Origin: a virus
DNA: 27,396 nucleotides
Direction: 5' to 3' (one strand)
IMG/VR virus record: IMGVR_UViG_3300048691_000029
Coordinates: 1-27,396 of that record
The position numbers and the translations under genes were made by a program. Shown piece by piece: positions 22,717 to 27,396 of the stretch. The notes beneath the pieces are model-generated. The model saw only the letters and a list, made by a program, of their open reading frames with translations, was not told the DNA's origin and did no database searches. How positions within the stretch are numbered: the stretch's first letter is position 1; each line of letters opens with the position of its first letter.

Positions 22717-23064
22717 TTAACTTGTTTGCCCATATTTGTTGCCGCAATTATCTACCCAAAATGGCGCGATATACACCAATGGCGTGTTGTCTTGGATACA
22801 TGCTGGCACTAGGTTTGGCTCTACTACTGGAATACGGTTAGGCGGTAATTGTGCTGGACTTGGTGAGCATCCTGTAGATTGTGGACATGCTTGAATCGGT
22901 TCAGGGGTTGACGGCTCTACTATTGGCGTAATAACTGGCGGCGTGACAATTGGCTCAGGCGTGGTTGCCGTCACGGTTTCAGGCGGTGCGATAACGGCAT
23001 CAGGCGGGCAATCTCCACATGCTGCGAGTAATGTGGCTAAGATGATTGTGATTAGTGTTTTCAT
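22717..23064 (-). CDS. Proline-rich phage lipoprotein
   Basis: The product has 115 residues. MKTLITIILATLLAAC is a clean lipoprotein signal; Cys16 is followed by Gly-Asp, and an Asp at +2 of the lipobox favours inner-membrane retention in enterobacteria. The mature part is a Pro/Thr/Glu-rich stalk (TPEPIVTPPVITPIVEPSTP), then a Cys-containing globular tail (ACPQSTGC, ACIQ, DNCGNKYG) with enough Cys for disulfides. AAGGGG lies upstream. It is encoded before the packaging genes, not in the lysis cassette, which suggests a role during infection such as surface exclusion (inference). Confidence 0.7.
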   Translation of the reverse strand: MKTLITIILATLLAACGDCPPDAVIAPPETVTATTPEPIVTPPVITPIVEPSTPEPIQACPQSTGCSPSPAQLPPNRIPVVEPNLVPACIQDNTPLVYIAPFWVDNCGNKYGQTS

Positions 23065-23073
23065 GATTTCCCC

Positions 23074-23289
23074 TTAGGCCGCCAAAGCAGCGTTCATTGA
23101 TGTAAAGCCACCCTCAAGGCCGTTATGGGGTACAAAACGATAAAATTTATCAGCTTTTGCATTAGCCAATATATATGCATCGGGCTTGTAATCGCCCGGC
23201 GTTGCTTGAGTTGCCATTACTCGCAAAGACATAAAGCCAACTTTTACCATTTGACCTACTGCCCAAACTTGTTTTGTTTTTGTAATCAT
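23074..23289 (-). CDS. Small hypothetical protein downstream of the operator cluster
   Basis: The product has 71 residues from the ATG at 23289, chosen because AGGAG lies six bases upstream; ATGs at 23292 and 23328 are alternatives, the last giving 84 residues. It is beta-rich with VWAVGQMVKVGFMSLRV, ATPGDYKPDAYILANAK and YRFVPHNGLE. Proteins with this pattern occur in other phage genomes as small hypotheticals. The operator-like motif lies upstream, 37 bases before the 23328 ATG. Function unknown. Confidence 0.65.
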   Translation of the reverse strand: MITKTKQVWAVGQMVKVGFMSLRVMATQATPGDYKPDAYILANAKADKFYRFVPHNGLEGGFTSMNAALAA

Positions 23290-23363
23290 CATTCTCTCCT
23301 GTTGCTGCCTTGCGGTATTGCTTGGCATGGCTCTATTGTCTAACAGTTTTTATTGCTTGCGTA

Positions 23364-23418
23364 CTAGGGTAAACCCTAGGTTTTGCAACTTTAAACCCTA
23401 ATATCGTTTACCCTAGGA
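23364..23418. promoter_or_regulatory. Operator-like cluster of TAGGGTAAACCCTA sites
   Basis: CTAGGG-TAAA-CCCTAG (23364-23379) is a palindrome within TAGGGTAAACCCTAGGTTTT. A half-site AAACCCTA (23393-23400) and an inverted copy GTTTACCCTAGG (23407-23418) follow. The first site is repeated exactly at 26318-26338. The cluster lies in the 149-base gap before the 23074-23289 gene (counting from the start at 23289). Palindromic, clustered and repeated sites are what a repressor or activator would bind. Confidence 0.6.
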
Positions 23419-23438
23419 TTTAATTGCCTTTGCTTTTT

Positions 23439-23759
23439 TCATGTTGCACTTACTTCTATTTTTTTATAAATATCAGGTGCTCTGTGCCTAATTTTGCCGT
23501 TTTTGCGTTGTTTAAAAAACCATCCACCACGTACTTTAACAACTCTATCTCTTTGACCCATTAGTAAGTTGATTGCCCTTGAAAAATATGGCAAATCAGC
23601 ACTCTCCAAGTGTTTAACAGCTTCGCATAGCAGTAACCTGCGCTGCGATCCATTTAGCGTTTCAATAGGCGGAAGTAATTTCTTAGCGGATTCTGTCGCG
23701 TCCCTAAATGCGTTTATAGCCGCTACTGCACTTAATAACTCTTCTTTCGTTTGGTTCAC
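23439..23759 (-). CDS. Small basic hypothetical protein
   Basis: The product has 106 residues with a GTG start overlapping the preceding stop (GTGA, 23756-23759). The N-terminal two thirds are helical (KEELLSAVAAINAFRDATES, RRLLLCEAVKHLESADL). The C-terminus is basic (GGWFFKQRKNGKIRHRAPDI), which could bind nucleic acid. It is coupled to the winged-helix gene, so the two may work together. No family recognised. Confidence 0.65.
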   Translation of the reverse strand: MNQTKEELLSAVAAINAFRDATESAKKLLPPIETLNGSQRRLLLCEAVKHLESADLPYFSRAINLLMGQRDRVVKVRGGWFFKQRKNGKIRHRAPDIYKKIEVSAT

Positions 23760-24052
23760 GCTCTAGCCTCCCAAGGTAATGCTGTGCGCCATACTGTTAA
23801 AGTCGTTTTTGGCACGATGCAAGGCGGCGTATCATCCTCAAATTCATGCCCTTTCATTGTCCTTACGTAAACAATCTGTTCGCCATGCGGTATAGTGAGA
23901 CTATCGCCGTTTTCAGCCAGTCCTTTAGCCTTTAAGACGCGAATACAGCTTGATGCCGTTACACGACTAAATCCTAGCTTGCTTGATATATCTCGCGCTG
24001 TAGCAGGTAGTAAATCTAGTACGTCTTGTGTGTTTTTAGTTAATGTTTTCAT
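23756..24052 (-). CDS. Winged-helix DNA-binding protein
   Basis: The product has 98 residues from the ATG at 24052; an in-frame TTG at 24085 is an alternative. Residues about 10-52 (LDLLPATARDISSKLGFSRV then TASSCIRVLKAKGLAENGDS) form a helix-turn-helix with a following wing, as in MarR/LexA-like winged-helix proteins. The second half is beta-rich and ends in TVWRTALPWEARA. It is a plausible phage transcription regulator and candidate reader of the repeated operator motif nearby; this link is inference. Confidence 0.65.
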   Translation of the reverse strand: MKTLTKNTQDVLDLLPATARDISSKLGFSRVTASSCIRVLKAKGLAENGDSLTIPHGEQIVYVRTMKGHEFEDDTPPCIVPKTTLTVWRTALPWEARA

Positions 24053-24128
24053 TTTCGATACAATTTTTTTGTTAATCTGAAGCAATCATTGGTTATAAAA
24101 GGTTTTGCGCCTTGGAATTGAAATGGCG

Positions 24129-24731
24129 TTATCTTGCGATTTCATACAATCCCATCTCTTGATTCATTCTTACCATGTCTTGCAAAGCGGTTAGGCTTTT
24201 CAATTTTGCTTTGTAAGTGGCTTCAATATCCCTTAAATCGTCTTTTGTGTAGTGGTTTAGCTTATGGTCGCACTCTAGGGCTTCGACCCGTTCTAGCCCG
24301 ATTCTTTTAACCAGTCCAATGCGGTAATTCGCAGCATTGCCTGAAAGTTGTTTATTACAATGTTTGAGTTGTGCATGTACGTTATCTTCATTAAATCTTA
24401 AATTTACTCTAGCTCCTACGCTTAACCAGTGACCCGCATCACATACGCCACCAGTAGCGCCAGAATCCCATGCAATAGGCTTATCACAACAGATGCATAA
24501 CCTTCCATAGTCACGCGCTCGAATGTAAGCATTAAAAGCTTTTTGTGCTTTTTCAACTAATTGCGGCTTTGTTGCTAGTTTCTCCAGCTTTTCCTTAGTC
24601 TCGCGTTTATCCTGCATTACTTTTTTTTGCTTGGCCTTGTCAACAACTGCCATTCCACACTGAATAGAGCATGCTTTTTGAAAAGCGCTGCGTTTAATGT
24701 ACTCAGCTTTACAAATAGAACATTTACTCAT
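24129..24731 (-). CDS. ninG: NinG/Rap family recombination protein
   Basis: The product has 200 residues from the ATG at 24731. The N-terminal zinc-finger-like block CSICKAEYIKR...CSIQC gives Cys4, Cys7, Cys21 and Cys25. A basic helix follows, then AFNAYIRARDYGRLCICC, CDAGHWLSVGARVNLRFNED (residues 97-116) and HCNKQLSGNAANYR, the standard NinG (lambda Rap) core. Lambda Rap is a structure-specific nuclease for branched recombination intermediates. The C-terminus LTALQDMVRMNQEMGLYE resembles that of the 1393-1770 product. The start overlaps the upstream gene by eight bases. Confidence 0.88.
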   Translation of the reverse strand: MSKCSICKAEYIKRSAFQKACSIQCGMAVVDKAKQKKVMQDKRETKEKLEKLATKPQLVEKAQKAFNAYIRARDYGRLCICCDKPIAWDSGATGGVCDAGHWLSVGARVNLRFNEDNVHAQLKHCNKQLSGNAANYRIGLVKRIGLERVEALECDHKLNHYTKDDLRDIEATYKAKLKSLTALQDMVRMNQEMGLYEIAR

Positions 24732-24930
24732 TGTGCACCGGTGTTGGATATTCCAATTGATTGACAAAGCTACGGTCTATCCCGTTTTTATGCATGTCCA
24801 TTGCTAGACCAAGTACCGCTGTACATGCAGCGCCTCGGTCTTCCTCGTTTGCATAATTCTTGACGTTTTCGTCAATTAGCTGCAATACCAGCATGGCGGT
24901 TAAGCGCTCTTTGATTGTAAATTCATTCAT
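24724..24930 (-). CDS. Small helical hypothetical protein
   Basis: The product has 68 residues and is largely helical (IKERLTAMLVLQLIDENVKN, RGAACTAVLGLAMDMHKNGI). No motif or membrane helix of convincing length. It is coupled at both ends, with ATGA at 24927-24930 and an eight-base overlap with ninG. Its place in the nin-like group is the only clue to its role. Confidence 0.65.
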   Translation of the reverse strand: MNEFTIKERLTAMLVLQLIDENVKNYANEEDRGAACTAVLGLAMDMHKNGIDRSFVNQLEYPTPVHNE

Positions 24931-25157
24931 TTTGGTTTACTCACTGAATACCCACATTTACTGCACTTCATACAATCAACCAATACTGGCTGTCGTGGGT
25001 CTGGTGACATCGTTACAACATCGTGCTTACCGAAGTCACCTATTCCACTAGCACGGGTCACGATTGCTTTGCTAGGCTTCATTTCACCGTAGCATTTTTT
25101 GCAGCACTCTCCACACCCTATTGATTGACACATTCCTAGTTCATTGCACTTGGTCAT
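24927..25157 (-). CDS. Cys-rich putative zinc-binding protein
   Basis: The product has 76 residues from the ATG at 25157 (preceded by AAAGGA). Ten Cys: CNELGMCQSIGCGECCKKC near the N-terminus and CMKCSKCGYS near the C-terminus. The paired CxxC spacing suggests one or two zinc ribbons. Similar small zinc proteins occur in nin regions of lambdoid phages. DNA or RNA binding is likely but unproven. The start lies inside the 3' end of the preceding gene (17-base overlap). Confidence 0.65.
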   Translation of the reverse strand: MTKCNELGMCQSIGCGECCKKCYGEMKPSKAIVTRASGIGDFGKHDVVTMSPDPRQPVLVDCMKCSKCGYSVSKPK

Positions 25158-25440
25158 ACCCCAATCCTTTTGCATAGCTTTGTAGATTTATTTTTTTTTC
25201 ATTGCCTAAAAAATGCGCTTTTATGCAGGCTTCCTGCCATTCAAAGATTAGCTTTATTGGTAATTTGTTATCAACATCGTAAACAATATCTGACATGCTG
25301 AAATAGTTGTCACCAAAGCACAGCATCCCCGTTAAATCGTCGTTTGTAGCCCACTCAAACTCTACGCCGTGGGCTTTTTCAAATGCTTTGATGTAACCCA
25401 TGATTGCATCGTCTAACGCTTTTTTTAGTTTTTTACTCAT
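25141..25440 (-). CDS. Small hypothetical protein of the nin-like group
   Basis: The product has 99 residues. The N-terminus is basic and helical (SKKLKKALDDAIMGYIKAFE), followed by an acidic, aromatic middle (FEWATNDDLTGMLCFGDNYF) and a helix near the end. No known motif. ATGA coupling to ninB. The character fits a small soluble early/middle phage protein; function unknown. Confidence 0.65.
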   Translation of the reverse strand: MSKKLKKALDDAIMGYIKAFEKAHGVEFEWATNDDLTGMLCFGDNYFSMSDIVYDVDNKLPIKLIFEWQEACIKAHFLGNEKKINLQSYAKGLGYDQVQ

Positions 25441-25823
25441 AAATTCACCCCTCTCAATACAGCCGTGGCATTTAAAAATTCTAAGTAGTCACTAAACTCT
25501 TTTTTACTCATTTTGCTAGTTCTCATCCCTAAAAATACTAAGCCGCCATCTAGCCCCTGAGCTACTCGGTTTCCCTCTTGTCTAAAAGCTGCGGTTAGGA
25601 TTGTTTTCCAGTCTTCAGGTTCTAGCTTGGTCATTACCCCATTGATTGACCATGCTAGCTGTTCACTGAAGGCTTGTAAAATTACCCATTGCAATGCATT
25701 TGCATCTAATGAGCGTGTAGGCTCTGCAACCGTAACCTTAAAGCCGTCCTGCGCTGACTTAACCGCTTCTATAGCGTTTTGACGTGCTGTAGGGTTGGCC
25801 AGTATGTAAACTTTTTTAGCCAT
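25437..25823 (-). CDS. ninB: NinB family recombination protein
   Basis: The product has 128 residues; lambda NinB (Orf) has 146. Family features: RSLDANALQWVILQAFSEQL, EDWKTILTAAFRQEGNRVAQ, GGLVFLGMRTSKMSKKEFSD and YLEFLNATAVLRGV. Lambda NinB/Orf is a recombination mediator that binds single-stranded DNA and helps load strand-annealing protein. Together with NinG it suggests a lambda-like recombination set. The start overlaps the end of a 50-residue gene by eight bases. Confidence 0.88.
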   Translation of the reverse strand: MAKKVYILANPTARQNAIEAVKSAQDGFKVTVAEPTRSLDANALQWVILQAFSEQLAWSINGVMTKLEPEDWKTILTAAFRQEGNRVAQGLDGGLVFLGMRTSKMSKKEFSDYLEFLNATAVLRGVNL

Positions 25824-25968
25824 GGCTTTTTATAAAAACTGGCACTTCAATCGGATACTCAAAACATGCATCGTAGAACTGGCTTAGTGTCATTGGCTTA
25901 AAGCCTTGAGCTATAAAGCGGCGGCGGTGGTTAAGGTACAAGGTTTGGTAGTAGAGTAAGTTTTTCAT
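25816..25968 (-). CDS. 50-residue mini-gene upstream of ninB
   Basis: The reading frame starts MKNLLYYQTLYLNHRRRFIA and ends IEVPVFIKSHG. It fills an otherwise empty 141-base gap. The ATG overlaps the preceding stop (ATGA, 25965-25968), and the stop overlaps the ninB start region, which strongly supports a real coupled gene. A basic RRR patch lies in an otherwise aromatic sequence. No family recognised. Confidence 0.6.
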   Translation of the reverse strand: MKNLLYYQTLYLNHRRRFIAQGFKPMTLSQFYDACFEYPIEVPVFIKSHG

Positions 25969-26282
25969 GCTGTTTTTGCAATTTGCATTGCCCGTTTTTC
26001 GTCGCGCATTTGGGCTAATTCACGCTTAAATTGTTTTGTGTAATATTGGTTAAAGTTACGCAAGTTTTGAAAAGCAATATCAAATGTAAACTTTGCCGTT
26101 TTAAATTCAACTGTGTTTTTGACCTCATCAGGTGTTAACCCAAATTTGCCCTTAGGGAAAGTTTGTAAATGGCTATCAGCTAAATTGACGACTTCATTCA
26201 ATTTTTTAGAGGCTTCTAAAGCTTGCGTAAATGTCATTTTGCTGAGAATTTTTTGCATTTGAAGTTTCATTATTTGTTTCAT
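25965..26282 (-). CDS. Helical hypothetical protein downstream of the second operator-like site
   Basis: The product has 105 residues, basic and helical throughout (TQALEASKKLNEVVNLADSH, FQNLRNFNQYYTKQFKRELA). The ATG at 26282 is taken; another in-frame ATG lies four codons in. The operator-like motif lies 36 bases upstream of this start, so this gene may be the first of a regulated unit that continues to ninB. No family recognised. Confidence 0.65.
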   Translation of the reverse strand: MKQIMKLQMQKILSKMTFTQALEASKKLNEVVNLADSHLQTFPKGKFGLTPDEVKNTVEFKTAKFTFDIAFQNLRNFNQYYTKQFKRELAQMRDEKRAMQIAKTA

Positions 26283-26316
26283 GCTTTAATTCTCGCAGTT
26301 TATTTTGTTTTGCATA

Positions 26317-26338
26317 TTAGGGTAAACCCTAGGTTTTG
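26317..26338. promoter_or_regulatory. Second operator-like site TAGGGTAAACCCTAGG
   Basis: The 21 bases at 26318-26338 match 23365-23385 exactly. The similarity continues toward the gene start on the minus strand with GCAA and AAACTG at matching places. The site is 36 bases from the ATG at 26282; the other copy is 37 bases from the ATG at 23328. A shared promoter/operator is the simplest reading. Core promoter boxes are not clear. Confidence 0.6.
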
Positions 26339-26344
26339 TTTTAT

Positions 26345-26578
26345 TTAAAATAAGCTATCTTCTTGCTTTTTTTGCATATTTTGTGCAATATTTGCTACCT
26401 GCTTTGCTTTTTTAGCTGCTTTACGTTCAGCGATTAGCACCGATTGCTTAACCAATGGAGCGCCAGCAGTTGCCTCATCAATCACGTAGCGGTGACCTTG
26501 AAACACCATGCCACCATAAAACCTAGCAACACTAAAGTGGCTATCTAGCCAGTTGTATATGCGGTCAGGAACTTTCAC
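26345..26578 (-). CDS. Small hypothetical protein with Lys/Ala-rich tail
   Basis: The product has 77 residues with a GTG start overlapping the preceding stop (GTGA, 26575-26578). The first half has aromatic and charged residues (DRIYNWLDSHFSVARFYGGM, FQGHRYVIDE). The second half is a basic helix (LIAERKAAKKAKQVANIAQN). It ends just before the operator-like site. Function unknown. Confidence 0.6.
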   Translation of the reverse strand: MKVPDRIYNWLDSHFSVARFYGGMVFQGHRYVIDEATAGAPLVKQSVLIAERKAAKKAKQVANIAQNMQKKQEDSLF

Positions 26579-26823
26579 ATCGTTATCCCATATTGAATTG
26601 CATGCTCAATCTCGCTTTTGCTTAGTCCGACTTCACCGATGTCAGGTCTACGGACTTTAAGCGCTTGACCTCCAACATAACCAAAGCGTGCAAGTCTTTC
26701 AGTTGATAATGGTCTAATGTCGCAAATTCTCGTATCGAGTAATTGGCTAAGTCCTTGTCTACTTTCGCTAAGTTGATTATGTGAGTTATAAATCTCCGTT
26801 GGTAAATAGTCAGTTTCATTCAT
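26575..26823 (-). CDS. Small hypothetical protein (reading frame A of two overlapping frames)
   Basis: The product has 82 residues, NETDYLPTEIYNSHNQLSES at the start and GLSKSEIEHAIQYGITM at the end. It has ATGA overlap with the upstream gene and GTGA overlap with the downstream gene, which is how neighbouring genes are joined here, so it is preferred. The C-terminal part looks like a helical phage protein. A second open frame inside it is also plausible, so the call is uncertain. Confidence 0.55.
   Translation of the reverse strand: MNETDYLPTEIYNSHNQLSESRQGLSQLLDTRICDIRPLSTERLARFGYVGGQALKVRRPDIGEVGLSKSEIEHAIQYGITM
26622..26819 (-). CDS. Alternative frame within the preceding gene (frame B)
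   Basis: An ATG at 26819 opens 65 residues, KLTIYQRRFITHIINLAKVD and REFATLDHYQLKDLHALVML, with convincing helical periodicity. By eye its third codon positions are richer in G/C than those of frame A. It lacks the neat junction with the downstream gene. Either this is the real product and frame A is the shadow, or both are translated, or a frameshift joins them. Confidence 0.35.
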   Translation of the reverse strand: MKLTIYQRRFITHIINLAKVDKDLANYSIREFATLDHYQLKDLHALVMLEVKRLKSVDLTSVKSD

Positions 26824-27161
26824 TCTGTGTACTCAATAGTGTGGGTTTGGGCTGGGGTTAGCCATTTAAAATTACCAGCTTCAGCATACATTTCTTTTTC
26901 GCGCTGTTCACCTCTTCCACTATTGCAACACCATACGCAAATAGTTTCATTTACCATATAAACCCTTGTCTGATAAGTAAATGTTTTTACTTCTGGTTTG
27001 ATGCGATAGCTTGACGCACCATATTCAAAAATTTTTGCAATCCTTGTCATGATAGGATACTCAACACAATTACTCCAACCGCCACCAGTAAAACTGCTTT
27101 GCAATGGCCTCCCATCCAAAACAGCTTGAATCAGTTCGCGTAAGTGTTTTTCGTCATTCAT
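26820..27161 (-). CDS. Early-region hypothetical protein
   Basis: The product has 113 residues. HLRELIQAVLDGRPLQSSFT at the start and SSYRIKPEVKTFTYQTRVYM in the middle follow a pattern common to small early proteins of tailed phages (a helix, a Trp/Tyr segment, then YRIKPE and a beta hairpin). VWCCNSGRG contains a Cys pair. GGAG lies upstream of the ATG. Function not known; the stop overlaps the next ATG. Confidence 0.7.
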   Translation of the reverse strand: MNDEKHLRELIQAVLDGRPLQSSFTGGGWSNCVEYPIMTRIAKIFEYGASSYRIKPEVKTFTYQTRVYMVNETICVWCCNSGRGEQREKEMYAEAGNFKWLTPAQTHTIEYTE

Positions 27162-27178
27162 TCGCTACTCCTTAAAAC

Positions 27179-27396
27179 TTATTTTTTAGCCCTGTTAATT
27201 CTCGAATAAGCCACTTCTATCAACATTCGATATTCAATATGTGTTTGGTCATCATGTTCAATTTCTGATTTTGCTAAAAACTCATCAATTGAGCCGATAA
27301 AACACCCTCGAGTTACTGTAAGCGCATCGCCAGACACCCGAGCATCGCCAGACACCCGAGCATCGCCAGACACCCGAGCATTGCCAGACACCCGAG
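27179..27396 (-). CDS. Hexapeptide-repeat protein, C-terminal part (partial, runs off right edge)
   Basis: The frame is open to the right edge, so the start is outside the window; a GTG at 27391 lies inside the repeat and is not the start. The visible N-terminal part is (VSGDAR) hexapeptide repeats, which form a left-handed or similar beta helix. ALTVTRGCFIGSIDEFLAKS and a helical end (IEYRMLIEVAYSRINRAKK) follow. The repeat-then-TRGCF.G..DEF plan is common in phage proteins of unknown role. The segment normally between repeats and RGCF seems shortened here. Confidence 0.7.
   Translation of the reverse strand, partial: RVSGNARVSGDARVSGDARVSGDALTVTRGCFIGSIDEFLAKSEIEHDDQTHIEYRMLIEVAYSRINRAKK
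27324..27395 (-). repeat. Four tandem 18-bp repeats inside the hexapeptide-repeat gene
   Basis: Units begin at 27324, 27342, 27360 and 27378. Three are identical (GCATCGCCAGACACCCGA on the + strand) and the fourth differs by one base (ATT for ATC). Each unit encodes one six-residue repeat. The window ends inside the array. Confidence 0.9.

Noticed and set aside
24053-24128. Possible promoter TTGCTT...TTGTAT upstream of the winged-helix gene
   Set aside because: Boxes are weak and would give almost no leader before the ATG at 24052; not enough support.
26317-26338. Intrinsic terminator at the TAGGGTAAACCCTA palindrome
   Set aside because: The stem is short with no following T-run on either strand, and the copies lie just upstream of gene starts; an operator or promoter fits better.
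27324-27395. Direct repeats as a possible CRISPR array
   Set aside because: Units are contiguous 18-mers with no spacers, and they encode in-frame hexapeptides.

Overview
This window is a stretch of a tailed-phage genome (or prophage) with a P22-like short-tailed (podovirus) virion plan. The virion genes resemble P22 in content and order: small and large terminase, P22 gp1-type portal, scaffold, gp5-type coat, gp4-type tail accessory factor, gp10-type hub, three DNA-ejection proteins and a tail fibre. Lipobox lipoproteins, a spanin-like pair and NinB/NinG-type proteins point to a Gram-negative, probably proteobacterial, host. Base composition is moderately AT-rich. I cannot name the host. No integrase, repressor or replication gene lies in the window, so temperate versus lytic is not decided.

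Layout. 1-1770 (+ strand): a small leftover early-type operon: the tail of a membrane protein, three small coiled-coil or hypothetical proteins, and an HNH/AP2 homing-type endonuclease. 1771-1935: a convergent junction filled with competing hairpins and a 72-nt tRNA-like fold. Everything else is on the minus strand, apart from one tentative 31-residue ORF, and is read from the right edge leftwards. 27396-22477: early/middle genes, many overlapping by 4 nt (ATGA/GTGA), including NinB (25437-25823), NinG (24129-24731), a winged-helix protein and a Cys-rich protein. Two copies of a long operator-like motif (23364-23418 and 26317-26338) sit in the only long gaps. 22458-22422: a strong intrinsic terminator just before the packaging genes. 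22383-18613: terS, terL, portal. 18611-15557: four accessory structural genes between portal and scaffold, including a repeat protein with a hidden 71-residue super-repeat. 15494-13421: scaffold and coat, followed by a terminator at 13414-13390. 13385-4585: tail and ejection genes and the tail fibre. 4588-1936: a compact cassette of cell-envelope genes: a permuted papain-like (YiiX/NlpC-type) hydrolase, two membrane proteins (one holin-like), GH24 lysozyme, two single-pass miniproteins, a lipoprotein and an overlapping Rz/Rz1-like pair.

How it works together (inference). Middle genes probably serve recombination and regulation. Transcription then has to pass the terminator before terS, by antitermination or a promoter I could not see, to express packaging and head genes. 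The terminator after the coat gene may lower downstream tail expression relative to scaffold and coat. Lysis genes come last. Most genes are translationally coupled. Several genes shorter than 60 codons were found by reading the gaps (2995-3108, 13218-13385, 25816-25968, and tentatively 5968-6063).
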